The notes: generated by a model not told the origin, from the sequence alone. Counted from the stretch's first letter, positions 26,124-34,933 are shown. The stretch is DNA of 64,000 bases from Nonomuraea dietziae (GCF_014195505.1 NZ_JACIBV010000001.1:3348001-3412000); one strand, 5' to 3'. A program made the numbers and translations.

Positions 26124-27580
26124 CGATGACAAGGCGGCAGGCGCTGCGCCTGCTCGGCCTGGGCGCGACGCTGAGCGTCGCCGGCTGCTCTCTGATCGGC
26201 AGCACCCCGCCGCCCAGGCTGCTGGCGAGCAGCGCGCCGCTGCCGACGCCTTACACGGTGCCGCTGCCCATACCCGCGCTCGCGAAGCCGTACAGGTCCG
26301 ATGCCTCAGCCGACTACTACGAGCTCGTCCAGCGCGCGGCGGAGGTGGAGATCCTGCCCGGCCTCCGTACCCCGATCTGGGGGTACGGAGGGCAGTTCCC
26401 CGGACCGACCATCAGGGCGCGTGCCGGACGCAGAACCGTCGTGCGCGTCGCCAACGGCCTGGGCGCGCCGACCGTCACCCATCTGCACGGCGGGCACACC
26501 CCGCCCGAGTCCGACGGCTATCCCACCGACCTGGTCCAGCCGGGCGCCCGACGCGATTACGTGTTCCCGCTGGAGCAGCGGGCGGCCACGCTGTGGTACC
26601 ACGACCACCGCATGGACTACACCGGGCCGCAGGTGTGGCGTGGGCTGGCCGGATTCTTCCTGGTCGGCGACGAGGAGGAGTCGGCGCTGCCGCTGCCGTC
26701 GGGCGAGCGGGACGTGCCGCTGATGATCTGCGACCGCTCCTTCGCCGCCGACGGGACCATGCCGTACCCCGCGCGCGACGGCGGGCCCGGCGCCCGGGAG
26801 GCGTTCATGGGCGGCGTGCTGGGCGATGTCATCCTGGTCAACGGCGCGCCGTGGCCGCGGTTGGGGGTCGATCGGGCCCGCTACCGGCTGCGGCTGCTCA
26901 ACGGCTCCAACGCCCGCACCTACGAGCTGGCCCTGCCGCCTGGCGGCACGCTGACCCAGATCGGCAGCGACGGCGGCCTGCTGGCCGCCCCGAGAACCTT
27001 GGAGCGGGTACGGCTGGCGCCGGGCGAACGCGCCGACGTGGTGGTCGACTTCGCCGCCTACCGTGTGGGCGATCATGTCGAGCTGCGCAACCTCCTGGAG
27101 GAGGGAGCACAGGCCCGGGTGATGCGGTTCACCGTCGAGCGTGACGCCCGCGACGACTCGGCGATCCCCAAGACGCTGTCACGCGTGGAGCCGCTCGACC
27201 CGGCCAAGGCCACGGTGACCCGCGACTTCCAGTTCACCAGCGGCGACCTGCACGGCCACACGGGCTGGATGATCAACGGCAAGCCGTTCGACGCTCGCAG
27301 GGTCGACGCCAAGCCGCGGCTGGGTGATATCGAGATCTGGCGGCTGACCAGCGATGTCGCCCATCCCGTCCATCTGCACCTGGCCGGCTTCCAGGTGTTG
27401 TCGGTCGGGGGCGAGCGACCGAGCGGACCGCCGGAGTGGAAGGACACCGTCGAGCTGCGGGAGGCTCAGACCGTGGAGATCATCACCCGCTTCACCGGCT
27501 ACCGGGGCCGGTACGTCCTGCACTGCCACAACCTCGAACACGAGGACATGGCCATGATGAGCACCTTCGAGGTGGTCTGA
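26120..27580 (+). CDS. Tat-exported multicopper oxidase (lipoprotein)
   Basis: A 486-residue oxidase. The N-terminus TRRQALRLLGLG is a twin-arginine signal, and VAGC at Cys23 is a lipobox, so the folded enzyme should be exported and lipid-anchored. All four copper-ligand motifs are present: HLHGGH near 122, HDH in WYHDHRMD near 161, HPVHLHLAG near 416, and HCHNLEHEDMAMM near 468 with type-1 Cys, His and Met. The order fits three-domain CotA/bilirubin-oxidase-like enzymes that couple oxidation of phenols or metal ions to reduction of O2 to water. Coupled to the small membrane-protein gene upstream. Natural substrate unknown. Confidence 0.94.
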   Translation: MTMTRRQALRLLGLGATLSVAGCSLIGSTPPPRLLASSAPLPTPYTVPLPIPALAKPYRSDASADYYELVQRAAEVEILPGLRTPIWGYGGQFPGPTIRARAGRRTVVRVANGLGAPTVTHLHGGHTPPESDGYPTDLVQPGARRDYVFPLEQRAATLWYHDHRMDYTGPQVWRGLAGFFLVGDEEESALPLPSGERDVPLMICDRSFAADGTMPYPARDGGPGAREAFMGGVLGDVILVNGAPWPRLGVDRARYRLRLLNGSNARTYELALPPGGTLTQIGSDGGLLAAPRTLERVRLAPGERADVVVDFAAYRVGDHVELRNLLEEGAQARVMRFTVERDARDDSAIPKTLSRVEPLDPAKATVTRDFQFTSGDLHGHTGWMINGKPFDARRVDAKPRLGDIEIWRLTSDVAHPVHLHLAGFQVLSVGGERPSGPPEWKDTVELREAQTVEIITRFTGYRGRYVLHCHNLEHEDMAMMSTFEVV

Positions 27581-27804
27581 TGCCCGGTCCCGCCCGGAAG
27601 AACGGCCCGAGCACGGTCATCGGCAGCGGTCTTGGGGAAGCGCGGCCTGTCAGGGTGGCCGCCGGCCCAGCCTTGAGCGACGCGCCAAGAGCGCCCTTCC
27701 ACAGGCCGTACGACCCTGGCCGCTTACCTGCCAGGTCATCGACCCCGGCGCGTCCGCATGCCACGATCGTCGACGTACAGAGCCCGACCGACCGGAAGGA
27801 CACC

Positions 27805-28152
27805 ATGCCTGCCTACGCCATCGCGAACCTGCACGAGGCCGCCCCGCACCCGGAGATCGCTGAGTACATCGAGCGCATCTCCGCCACTTTCGAGCCATAC
27901 GGCGGCCGCTTCCTCGTGCACGTGACGCAGCACGAGGTGAAGGAGGGCACCTGGCCAGGGAACGTCGTGATGATCGGCTTCCCGGGGATCGCCGAGGCGC
28001 GGGCGTGGTGGGACTCCCCCGCGTACCAGGAGATCGCACCGCTGCGCTCGCGGCACATCAAGGGCGACATCATCCTGATCGAAGGCGTCCCCGAGGGCTA
28101 TGACCCCGCTGCCACCGCGAAGGCGATGCGGGAGGCCATGCCTGCCGAGTAG
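27805..28152 (+). CDS. DUF1330 family protein
   Basis: A 115-residue cytosolic protein; ATG at 27805 with GGAAGGA upstream. It shows the DUF1330 ferredoxin-like pattern: AYAIANLHEAAPHPEIAEYI, FEPYGGRFLVH, GNVVMIGFPGIAEARAWWDS, and YQEIAPLRSRHIKGDIILI. Function of the family is unknown. It is slightly longer than usual at the C-terminus (GYDPAATAKAMREAM). It lies 174 bases before an isochorismatase-fold gene on the same strand and may share a transcript with it. Confidence 0.9.
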   Translation: MPAYAIANLHEAAPHPEIAEYIERISATFEPYGGRFLVHVTQHEVKEGTWPGNVVMIGFPGIAEARAWWDSPAYQEIAPLRSRHIKGDIILIEGVPEGYDPAATAKAMREAMPAE

Positions 28153-28326
28153 GGAGCCCTCGGGTTCGGGCCGGCTCAGCAGCGTCCAGCAGGACGTGGG
28201 CGTAGAGCCTGACAGTGCCATGGCGCATATGCGCATCGGCCCCACTATCGTCGTACTTGATCTACAACAACGCCAGAAACACAACTGTGGAGAGTCGATG
28301 GCGCGCCGTACAGACAAGGACACCGT

Positions 28327-28887
28327 ATGACCACCACCGCGCTCATCGTCGGCGACCTGCAGGCAGGCATCGTGGACAACTACCCCTTCGCCGCCGGCGT
28401 GCTTCCCGTCATGGAAAGGGTTCTCCCCGCGGCCAGAGCCGCAGGAATCCCGGTGATCTTCATACGTTTCGGGCTCCGGGCCTCAGGCCTTGATGTGGCG
28501 GCAGGCAACCAGGTGATCAGCACCCTGCACGGGGCGGGGACGCTGTTCCACGAAGAATCCCCCGAGACGCTCGTGCACCCGCGCATCAAGCCGTTGCCGG
28601 GCGAGGCCGTCGTCCTCAAGCACCGCGCCAGCGCGTTCGCGGCCACCGACCTCGATCTGCTGCTGCGCGCCCAGCGCATCGACTCGCTCGTGCTGACCGG
28701 CGTCGCGACCGGGGCGATGGTCGCCGCCACGCTCTACGACGCCGCCGACCGCGACTACCGCCTGACCGTCCTCAGCGACGCCTGCGCCGATGGGGAACCG
28801 GACGTGCACGACTTCCTGATCAACCGCGTCTTCCCGGCCAGGGGTGCTGAGGTTCTCACGAGCCACGAGTGGACCGCCCGCCTGTGA
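28327..28887 (+). CDS. Isochorismatase-fold hydrolase lacking the usual cysteine
   Basis: A 186-residue cytosolic protein; ATG at 28327 with AAGGA upstream. The fold is clear: catalytic Asp in ALIVGDLQAG near residue 10, FIRFGLRASG near 50, and Lys in VVLKHRASAFAATDL near 98. At the position of the usual nucleophilic Cys (T-x-x-C-V in cysteine hydrolases) it has TGVATGAMVAATLYDAADRD, with no Cys. Some isochorismatase-type enzymes (PhzD) also lack this Cys and use general acid catalysis on vinyl ethers. So this may be a lyase/hydrolase of that type rather than an amidase. Confidence 0.88.
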   Translation: MTTTALIVGDLQAGIVDNYPFAAGVLPVMERVLPAARAAGIPVIFIRFGLRASGLDVAAGNQVISTLHGAGTLFHEESPETLVHPRIKPLPGEAVVLKHRASAFAATDLDLLLRAQRIDSLVLTGVATGAMVAATLYDAADRDYRLTVLSDACADGEPDVHDFLINRVFPARGAEVLTSHEWTARL

Positions 28888-28971
28888 GCAGCCGTCAGCG
28901 TTGAAGACCGGGTCATGCCCGCGGCGAGACGGAAGTCGATCCCACCGATGGAGACGGGCGGGCGCATCCGA

Positions 28972-29886
28972 TCAGCTCTGGTGCGTAGGAGCAGCCCCGT
29001 CATCGGCGGGACGGCGGGAGGTGAGCGTGGCGGCGCCTCCGACCTGGACCTCGCCGTGGTGGCCCTTGATGATGCTCAGGATCGCGGTGCGTCCCTGCCG
29101 GGAGTATTGAGCGATCTGCACCTGCTGGCCTGGCCGGACGTACGGGTCGGCGCTGACTTGTGCCGCGTTCGACACCCCGGTGGCGCGGTCGATCATCAGA
29201 TCTTCGCCGAGGTAGGCGTTCACCTGAATCGATTGAGCAGGTAGAAGGGTCTGCGGGTCGCGGCAGAACAGGTGTACTCCGTTGATCTCCGCGGTGCGTT
29301 GCAGGTGCAGCAGGTTGTCGAAGTCGAGCAGGTGCAGCTGAGTACGGAGCAGGGCGAAGGTCTCGGGCGTCACTTCGACGGTCAGCTTGGGCGAGCCGAC
29401 GGACAGGATCTCCAGGGTGGAGCCGGGCCTCCGCACGGGGAGCGGGAAGATGCCGGTCAGGGCGGGGTCGAGGTCGTCGGCGGGCCTCGGTGGTCGGGAC
29501 ACGAATCGCAGCATGACGACATCGCCGGGCCTCACCGAGGCTACGGCTGCGGCCGTGGCGGACGTTCTGATCTCCACCTCGTCACCTGAGGCGAGGGCTC
29601 CGGTCGCGGCCAGGGTGTGCACGGCCCCGATGAAGCCATGTGCGCAGGCGCCGAGCTCTTGTCCCGTGGGCGTCAGCACGGTGATCTCGAGCTGTGAGCC
29701 ACGCAGGGCGTTGACGAAAACGGTCTCGGGGGCGCCTGACCGCCGGGCCACCGTACGACGTCGCTCGAGATCCCACGCCGGCACGTCGTCGCCCAGCACG
29801 ACGGCGAAAGGATTGCCCAGGCCGCTGCCGGGGTCGTCCACGTCGACGAAGGCCGAGCCGGTCACCAGGCAGGCGGTCTGAGGCAT
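28972..29886 (-). CDS. PhzF-family isomerase
   Basis: A 304-residue protein of the PhzF/diaminopimelate-epimerase fold. The N-terminal half starts TACLVTGSAFVDVDDPGSGL, GNPFAVVLGDD, has Glu in SGAPETVFVNA (position of PhzF catalytic Glu45) near residue 54, and ACAHGFIGAVHTLAATGAL where the family has CGHAT. The C-terminal half repeats the fold (FDNLLHL..., SNAAQVSADPYVRPGQQVQI). The substrate is usually a phenazine precursor or another small acid; here no phenazine genes are near, so the reaction is open. It follows a metallo-beta-lactamase-fold gene with a 4-base gap and so is in one operon with it. Confidence 0.88.
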   Translation of the reverse strand: MPQTACLVTGSAFVDVDDPGSGLGNPFAVVLGDDVPAWDLERRRTVARRSGAPETVFVNALRGSQLEITVLTPTGQELGACAHGFIGAVHTLAATGALASGDEVEIRTSATAAAVASVRPGDVVMLRFVSRPPRPADDLDPALTGIFPLPVRRPGSTLEILSVGSPKLTVEVTPETFALLRTQLHLLDFDNLLHLQRTAEINGVHLFCRDPQTLLPAQSIQVNAYLGEDLMIDRATGVSNAAQVSADPYVRPGQQVQIAQYSRQGRTAILSIIKGHHGEVQVGGAATLTSRRPADDGAAPTHQS

Positions 29887-29890
29887 GGGG

Positions 29891-30754
29891 TCAGCCGTCC
29901 TGGCGGCAGATGATGAAGTCGGCGAAGGCGTGGGAGCCGGATCGCTCGCCGACCTCCTCGATGGCGCTGCGGATCCGCCGCAGGTGGCCGACGGTCAGCT
30001 CGAGGGGTGGCTCGTCGGGCTGATAGGTGGTGCGGACCGGGTAGTCGACGCCTGGCGTGGTGGTCATCTCGATGTGGCAGCCGACCACGTGGGTGACAGG
30101 GCGGGTGGCGCTGAAGTCGATCAACCGGTCGACGGTGGAGACGAACGCGGGCCAGTCCTGGACGTAGAGCCGGCCGGGGTAGATCGTGTCGCCGGTGAGC
30201 AGGAAGCCGGTGTGGGGGTCGTAGAACGTGACGGCCGCTTCGTGGTGGCCAGGGGTCGCCAGGCACTCCAGCACTCTGCCGCCCAGGTCGACATGGGCGA
30301 TGCGCGAAGGATCCTCATCGAAGCCGAAGACCTTCCAGGCGGTGCTCAGGCGTGCGTCCACGATGAGAGTGTCGGGACGATCGATGAACTGGGGGTCGCC
30401 GGCGATGTGGTCGCCGTGGGCATGCGTGTGGAGGACGAGCAGGCGGTAGCCGTCTGTCGGGTGGCGGGTGAGCCAGTCGTCGACCAGTTCGTCGACCACC
30501 TTGCGCAAGGGGAAGAACTCGGCGGATTCGGTCGCGCCGGTGTCGAGAAGAACGGCCTGGTCGTTGCCGAACAGCAGGAAGAGAAAGGGCGCCTCGTAGT
30601 TGATCGCCATGTTCTGCCGCAGGACGAACGTGTGCTCGTCATAGGCGTACACCTGGATGTCGGGGTCGGTGTTGTGCTTGGCCGACGGCGATCCATGGAT
30701 CCAGTCGACGTCGAAGGCGCGCGGTTGTGGCGAGACGGACGTGAAGTTGATCAA
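29891..30754 (-). CDS. Metallo-beta-lactamase-fold hydrolase
   Basis: A 287-residue protein beginning with TTG at 30754 behind GAAGGAA. The zinc signature HTHAHGDH lies near residue 109, followed by His in TPGHHEAAV near 168 and Asp in LLTGDTIYPG near 186, and a late His in VVGCHIEM. All zinc ligands are present. It belongs to the broad glyoxalase II/lactonase-type MBL superfamily; substrate unknown. It is the first gene of a two-gene operon with the PhzF-family protein, which suggests that both act on one small molecule. Confidence 0.9.
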   Translation of the reverse strand: MINFTSVSPQPRAFDVDWIHGSPSAKHNTDPDIQVYAYDEHTFVLRQNMAINYEAPFLFLLFGNDQAVLLDTGATESAEFFPLRKVVDELVDDWLTRHPTDGYRLLVLHTHAHGDHIAGDPQFIDRPDTLIVDARLSTAWKVFGFDEDPSRIAHVDLGGRVLECLATPGHHEAAVTFYDPHTGFLLTGDTIYPGRLYVQDWPAFVSTVDRLIDFSATRPVTHVVGCHIEMTTTPGVDYPVRTTYQPDEPPLELTVGHLRRIRSAIEEVGERSGSHAFADFIICRQDG

Positions 30755-30831
30755 CGGGAGGTTCCTTCGAAAGGCTTCTCTGCGTCACTCATGATGTCTC
30801 AATTGACGTACTGTGCGCCTGTCAATGCCGC

Positions 30832-31323
30832 TCAGGGCTTGTCGGGGCAGTCGGCCTCCACCCATGTGGCGGTCAGGTCCCGGCAGACCACAGTGATCGC
30901 TCCTGGCCGCAAGGCGATCTCATGGCTACATCCATCGGGGTGCGGCAGGATCTCGTCGAGGATCACCACGCTGCGCGGCTCGATCCCGGAAGGTGCGGCG
31001 ATGTCGAGTCCGTAGTCCGACACGCCTTCGTAGCGGATGATCAGGTCTTCTTCGTGCTTCCAGCAGTTGTGCCGGAACATGAGTTCCATGGAGGTCTCTC
31101 CGTCTGTCTTATCGAAAGAGATCCGCTCCAGGTTGAGGTCCTTCACGCACCGTGGCCCATGGAAGTCGTAGTGCTGGGGATCTGCCGCGAACGTACGGGC
31201 ACCCGCCGGCAGCGCGTCGGCGAACTCGGGAAGCCGCTTCAGATACTCGACCGGACTGATGACACCGTCGATGACCTCGCCACCGGGCAGGGTCATCGAC
31301 GCGTCGAGATCGACGTACTTCAT
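30832..31323 (-). CDS. Hypothetical protein
   Basis: A 163-residue frame from an ATG at 31323 (MKYVDLDASMTLPGGEVIDG); further upstream codons up to 31473 stay open, but the sequence there is not protein-like. Features: FAADPQHYDFHGPRCVKDL, ISFDKTDGETSMELMFRHNC, LIIRYEGVSDY, and a beta-rich C-terminus ending in CRDLTATWVEADCP. It is acidic, has four to five cysteines, no signal peptide and no membrane span. I do not recognise the family, but codon use and the frame look real. It lies between the MBL/PhzF operon and the amidohydrolase gene, all on the same strand. Confidence 0.7.
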   Translation of the reverse strand: MKYVDLDASMTLPGGEVIDGVISPVEYLKRLPEFADALPAGARTFAADPQHYDFHGPRCVKDLNLERISFDKTDGETSMELMFRHNCWKHEEDLIIRYEGVSDYGLDIAAPSGIEPRSVVILDEILPHPDGCSHEIALRPGAITVVCRDLTATWVEADCPDKP

Positions 31324-31482
31324 GCGTCTGTCACGTCCAGAGGCCTGACCACATGCGGATTGATCTTCACCGCGCTCACCATGCCATAGCTCATAGCCGC
31401 GGGCCACCTCAGCGATCTCCATCAGCCATGACGCACGGTTGAGACGATCGTCGCCCGTCCAAGCCGCTAGCAACCTCCGTGG

Positions 31483-32961
31483 TCAGTCCTCGCGCCAGGT
31501 CCACCGGCCCGCGAGCATCGTGGCGGAGACCGGCATCGACCGCAGGGCCCTGCCCTCGTATGGGTTGTCGTCGGTGACCACCAGGTCGGCCTCGTCGCCT
31601 TCGGCCAGGTTCGCCCGCCCGTTACGGGTGGAGGCCGCGATCGCTTCGGCGACCGGGATCGTGTGCTCAGGATGCCAGGGCTCGCGGCCGTCACGGCTGC
31701 GGTCGACGGCGGCGGCGATCGTGACCCACGGGTCCAGCGGAGCCACCGGGGCGTCGGAGCCCAGCACCAGCCGGGCGCCGGCCGTAAGCAGCGCGCCGAA
31801 GGCGAAGGCCCGCCCCGTACGGCCGGCCCAGTGGTGGTCGGCCACGTCCCTGTCATCCATCGCGTGCTCGGGCTGCACGCTGGCGACCACTCCGAGCGCG
31901 GCGAAGCGGCCGAGGTCGGCCTCGTCCAGCAGCTGCGCGTGCTCGATCGTGCCCCGCGCGCCGACGCGCTCGAAAGCGTCGAGCGCGAGGCTGTTGGCCC
32001 TGTCGCCAATGGCGTGCACGGCCGGGCGCAGCCCCGCCCGCCACGCGCGCTCCATGAGCGGGACCAGCTCCTCCGGCGGCACCAGCAGCATGCCGTGAGG
32101 GTGGGCGTCGCCCTCGAGGCCTGGGTACGGGTCGTGGCAGTAGGCCGTGCGGGTGTTCAGTGAGCCGTCGGTGATGACCTTGAACGGTCCCATCTCGACC
32201 AACCCGTCGGTTCCGTGGATCACCTCGCCAGAGCGCAGGCCCCGCTCGATCGCCTCCTCCAGATGCGAGGGCCACACCCCGCACGCCACCCGCAGCGCCC
32301 GGTTGCCGCCGCGGACGCGGCGAATCCAGGCGTCCAACTGCCAGGGCGCCTCCAGCTCGACCACGCCGACCACGCCCCGCGCGGCCGCCGCCGCCGCGCT
32401 CTTCGCCGCCCACGCGTCGAGCACCTCAGGCGGCAGCCTGTTGACATCGGCGAGGATCGGCTGCCATTCGGACTCACGCAGGACGCCGCTGGCGTGTTCG
32501 GCCCAGCCGTACCTGCGGGCGGCGGCGGAGTTCAGCCAGCAGCTGTGCAGGTCGCCGCTGATGAGCACGACAGGAATGTGCGCGACGTCGGGGGCGGCGG
32601 CGTCCAGCAGGTCGCGATGGGGGCGGTCGGCCCACATCGCGTCGCGGAAGCCGTAGCCCACCAGCGGCAGCTCCCCCTCCGGCGGCCTGGTGCGCAACCG
32701 CTCCGCCACCAGGCGGGCGGTCGCCGCCGCCGACTCCGCCCCGGACAGGTCCACACGCTCGCGGGCGAGCGTCCACTGGTCGAAGTGCACGTGGTGGTCC
32801 CAGAGGCCCGGCAGCACGAAACGGCCGTCGAGATCGACGACCTCCCAGCCTGGCTCGGCGGTGATGCTCTCACGGACCCGCGCCACGCGGCCGGCCGAGA
32901 CCAGCACGTCGTACGGCGCGGCGTTCCGGCCCAGCCGGGCCGAGCGCAGGAGGGTGTTCAT
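31483..32961 (-). CDS. YtcJ/NfdA-type amidohydrolase
   Basis: A 492-residue cytosolic amidohydrolase_3 protein. Metal site HxH in PGLWDHHVHFDQWTL near residue 56; GDLHSCWLNSAA near 136; Glu in VVELEAPW; ITDGSLNTRTAYC near 266; His in AVHAIGDRANSLALDAFE near 312 and IEHAQLLD near 338; and Asp in LVLGSDAPVAPLDPW near 400. It ends in the usual beta-sandwich strand LAEGDEADLVVTDDNP. Related enzymes cleave N-substituted formamides or other amides. All metal residues expected for the subfamily are present. It may share a transcript with the hypothetical gene downstream. Confidence 0.92.
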   Translation of the reverse strand: MNTLLRSARLGRNAAPYDVLVSAGRVARVRESITAEPGWEVVDLDGRFVLPGLWDHHVHFDQWTLARERVDLSGAESAAATARLVAERLRTRPPEGELPLVGYGFRDAMWADRPHRDLLDAAAPDVAHIPVVLISGDLHSCWLNSAAARRYGWAEHASGVLRESEWQPILADVNRLPPEVLDAWAAKSAAAAAARGVVGVVELEAPWQLDAWIRRVRGGNRALRVACGVWPSHLEEAIERGLRSGEVIHGTDGLVEMGPFKVITDGSLNTRTAYCHDPYPGLEGDAHPHGMLLVPPEELVPLMERAWRAGLRPAVHAIGDRANSLALDAFERVGARGTIEHAQLLDEADLGRFAALGVVASVQPEHAMDDRDVADHHWAGRTGRAFAFGALLTAGARLVLGSDAPVAPLDPWVTIAAAVDRSRDGREPWHPEHTIPVAEAIAASTRNGRANLAEGDEADLVVTDDNPYEGRALRSMPVSATMLAGRWTWRED

Positions 32962-33081
32962 GCCGTCTCCTCAGGGATCCCGTACCGTCTCCCGCGCGGG
33001 CGCGGCGTCGGCGTTCCGCTCGTCGGGCGCTTGAATGATCTCGTAGGCGGTGGACGATGGCGATGGCGCGGCGGCGATCGC

Positions 33082-33702
33082 CTACTCGAAGAGGGAGGAG
33101 TCTCCTGCGCCTCGGCGGAGGATCTCAGGCTCGCCCTGCGAGAAGTCGACGACCGTCGTCGGGGTGGCGCCGCACTCGCCGGCGTCGATGACGGCGTCCA
33201 CCTCGTAGTCGAGCCTCTCCTTGATCTCCCAGCCCTGCGTGAGGGGCTCGCTCTCGTCGGGCAGCAGCAGGGTGCTCGACACCAGCGGTTCGCCGAGCTC
33301 GGCCAGCAGTGCCTGCGTGACGACGTGATCGGGGATCCGGACGCCGACCGTCTTCTTCCGGGGATGCAGCAGCCGCCGCGGCACCTCCTTGGTCGCGGGC
33401 AGGATGAAGGTGTAACCGCCGGGGGTCGCCGCCTTGACCGAGCGGAACAGCGCATTGCTGACGTGGACGAACTGGCCGAACTGGGAGAAGTCTCTGCAGA
33501 CCAGGGTGAAATGGTGGTCGCTGCCGAGGCTGCGGATCTCCCTGATGCGCTCGATGCCCTCCTTGTTGCCCAGCCGGCACCCCAGCGCGTAACACGAGTC
33601 CGTCGGGTAGGCGATCAGCCCGTCCGCATGCAGAAGCTCGACCACCTGACTGATCAGCCGGGGCTGCGGACTGTCCGGATGCACATCGAAATACTTGGCC
33701 AC
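33082..33702 (-). CDS. YrdC/Sua5-family protein (threonylcarbamoyl-AMP synthase-like)
   Basis: A 206-residue protein from GTG at 33702 (AKYFDVHPDSPQPRLISQ); a longer open frame upstream lacks family similarity. The YrdC core is clear: GGLIAYPTDSCYALGC-type segment near residue 30 (here DGLIAYPTDSCYALGC), SLGSDHHFTLVCRD near 58, GGYTFILPATKEVPR near 95, KTVGVRIPDH near 117 and a late VVDFSQGEPEILRRGAG. The family makes threonylcarbamoyl-AMP for tRNA t6A, but this is the YciO-like branch, often a second copy whose role is not settled. The KxR and SxN details suggest RNA or nucleotide binding. Confidence 0.88.
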   Translation of the reverse strand: MAKYFDVHPDSPQPRLISQVVELLHADGLIAYPTDSCYALGCRLGNKEGIERIREIRSLGSDHHFTLVCRDFSQFGQFVHVSNALFRSVKAATPGGYTFILPATKEVPRRLLHPRKKTVGVRIPDHVVTQALLAELGEPLVSSTLLLPDESEPLTQGWEIKERLDYEVDAVIDAGECGATPTTVVDFSQGEPEILRRGAGDSSLFE

Positions 33703-33772
33703 ACCCCAGAGCTTAGAAGCGCGGGCTTCTCGGCATGACACACGGCCCGTCCAGCACTCGGCGTACATGCGG

Positions 33773-34474
33773 TCATGCCTGCAGGAACGGCGCCAGTCTC
33801 TCCTCGCATGACGCGTGGCCGATCTCCCGGCACAGCCGGAGGGCCTGCGTGGCCCTGCGCGCCGCCGCCTCGTCCTCACCTCGCCGCCGCTCCAGGACGG
33901 CCAGCTCTGTGAGCGCCGCCAGCTCCGGCAGCCGGTACGAAGCCTCGATCGACACGTCACGGCCTTTCAGCGCGTGGCGGAGCGCAGCCGGGCACGGGCG
34001 ATCGACGAGTACGCCGATCAGTGTGGCGCTGGTCCCGGCCAGCGCGGGCCCGCGCCACAGCGCCGCCGCCGCGCGCAACAGCGGCACCGCCTCGGCGTGA
34101 CGGCCCGCCTCCGCGTGGGCACGGGCGGCGGTTCTGTGCCGCTCGAACAGCTCCAGGTCGAGCTCACCCTCTTCCACGCGTAGGCGGTAGCCCGCGCCCA
34201 GGCGGCGGACGCGCTCCTTGCCGAGCAGGGCCCGCAGCTCGTGGACGCACACCTGTAGGCGCGAGATCGCGGTGCGCGGCGGCTGCTCGCCCCAGACCAG
34301 GGCGATGAGCCGGTCGTCCGACACCGTGCGGTTGACGTTGAGCAGCAGCGCGGCCAGAACGGTCCGCTGCTTCGGCGAGCCCAGCACGATCGGCCCGTCA
34401 CACCCGTCGGCCGACACCGGCCCGAGAAGCGCGAACCGTGCTTCGGTCCCGCTGTGGCCCTTCATGTCCCCCAT
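33773..34474 (-). CDS. Short BTAD (SARP-type) transcriptional regulator
   Basis: A 233-residue regulator. Residues about 14-90 are an OmpR/PhoB-like winged helix (FALLGPVSADGCDGPIVLG, SPKQRTVLAALLLNVNRTVS, LIALVWGEQPPRTAISRLQ). Residues about 95-230 are the bacterial transcriptional activator (BTAD) helical repeats (LDLELFERHRTAARAHAEAG, LPELAALTELAVLERRRGED). Larger relatives such as AfsR carry an NB-ARC and TPR part that is absent here; the BTAD itself looks shortened in the middle (GVLVDRPCPAALRHALKG). SARPs often activate antibiotic clusters, but no biosynthetic genes lie near. Start could be the ATG at 34465. Confidence 0.82.
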   Translation of the reverse strand: MGDMKGHSGTEARFALLGPVSADGCDGPIVLGSPKQRTVLAALLLNVNRTVSDDRLIALVWGEQPPRTAISRLQVCVHELRALLGKERVRRLGAGYRLRVEEGELDLELFERHRTAARAHAEAGRHAEAVPLLRAAAALWRGPALAGTSATLIGVLVDRPCPAALRHALKGRDVSIEASYRLPELAALTELAVLERRRGEDEAAARRATQALRLCREIGHASCEERLAPFLQA

Positions 34475-34696
34475 TTCCCACCGCGATGGTACCGATGAAG
34501 ATCGCGGCGCCGCTAGGTGAGGGGCCGAGGATCGGCCGGTGCCGTCCAGGGTCCGCGATGCCGTCTGGGGCGATGCGGCGGCATGAGCGTGGGTCGTCTC
34601 GAGCGGCGAGGAGCGTGCGGCCGGAAGCGACGAGGAAGAGTGACGGAAGCCTCGGCTGCGACGCTTCTCGGGTAATCGAGCAAGGGCAGGTCATCC

Positions 34697-34933
34697 ATGC
34701 TGAACAAGATCATGAGCGTGGTGGTCCCGGTGACCGCCCTGGCGGTGGCAGCGACACTCGGCGCCAGTGTGTCCGCGAGCGCGGAGGTGGCGAAGCTCAA
34801 TGTCGGCTACATCAAGAGTGTCCACAGGACCCTCGCGCAGTGCGAGGCAGCGGGCTACAGGTACTCCGGGGACCGCGAATACTGGGACTGCAACTGGGAC
34901 AGCCCGTTCTGGGCGCTCTGGGTCCTGAAGTAA
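34697..34933 (+). CDS. Small secreted protein, unknown
   Basis: A 78-residue protein with a signal peptide (MLNKIMSVVVPVTALAVAAT, ending SVSASAE). The mature 48 residues include two cysteines (in LAQCEAAGYRYSG and WDCNWDS) and a Trp-rich end (NWDSPFWALWVLK). Small exported proteins with a Gly-Tyr centre like this are common in actinomycetes, without known function. It stands alone, with a strong bidirectional hairpin terminator behind it. Confidence 0.75.
   Translation: MLNKIMSVVVPVTALAVAATLGASVSASAEVAKLNVGYIKSVHRTLAQCEAAGYRYSGDREYWDCNWDSPFWALWVLK

Noticed and set aside
33703-33960. Upstream extension of the YrdC/Sua5-like frame
   Set aside because: The added sequence is the shadow of the BTAD regulator gene; similarity starts only at the GTG at 33702.
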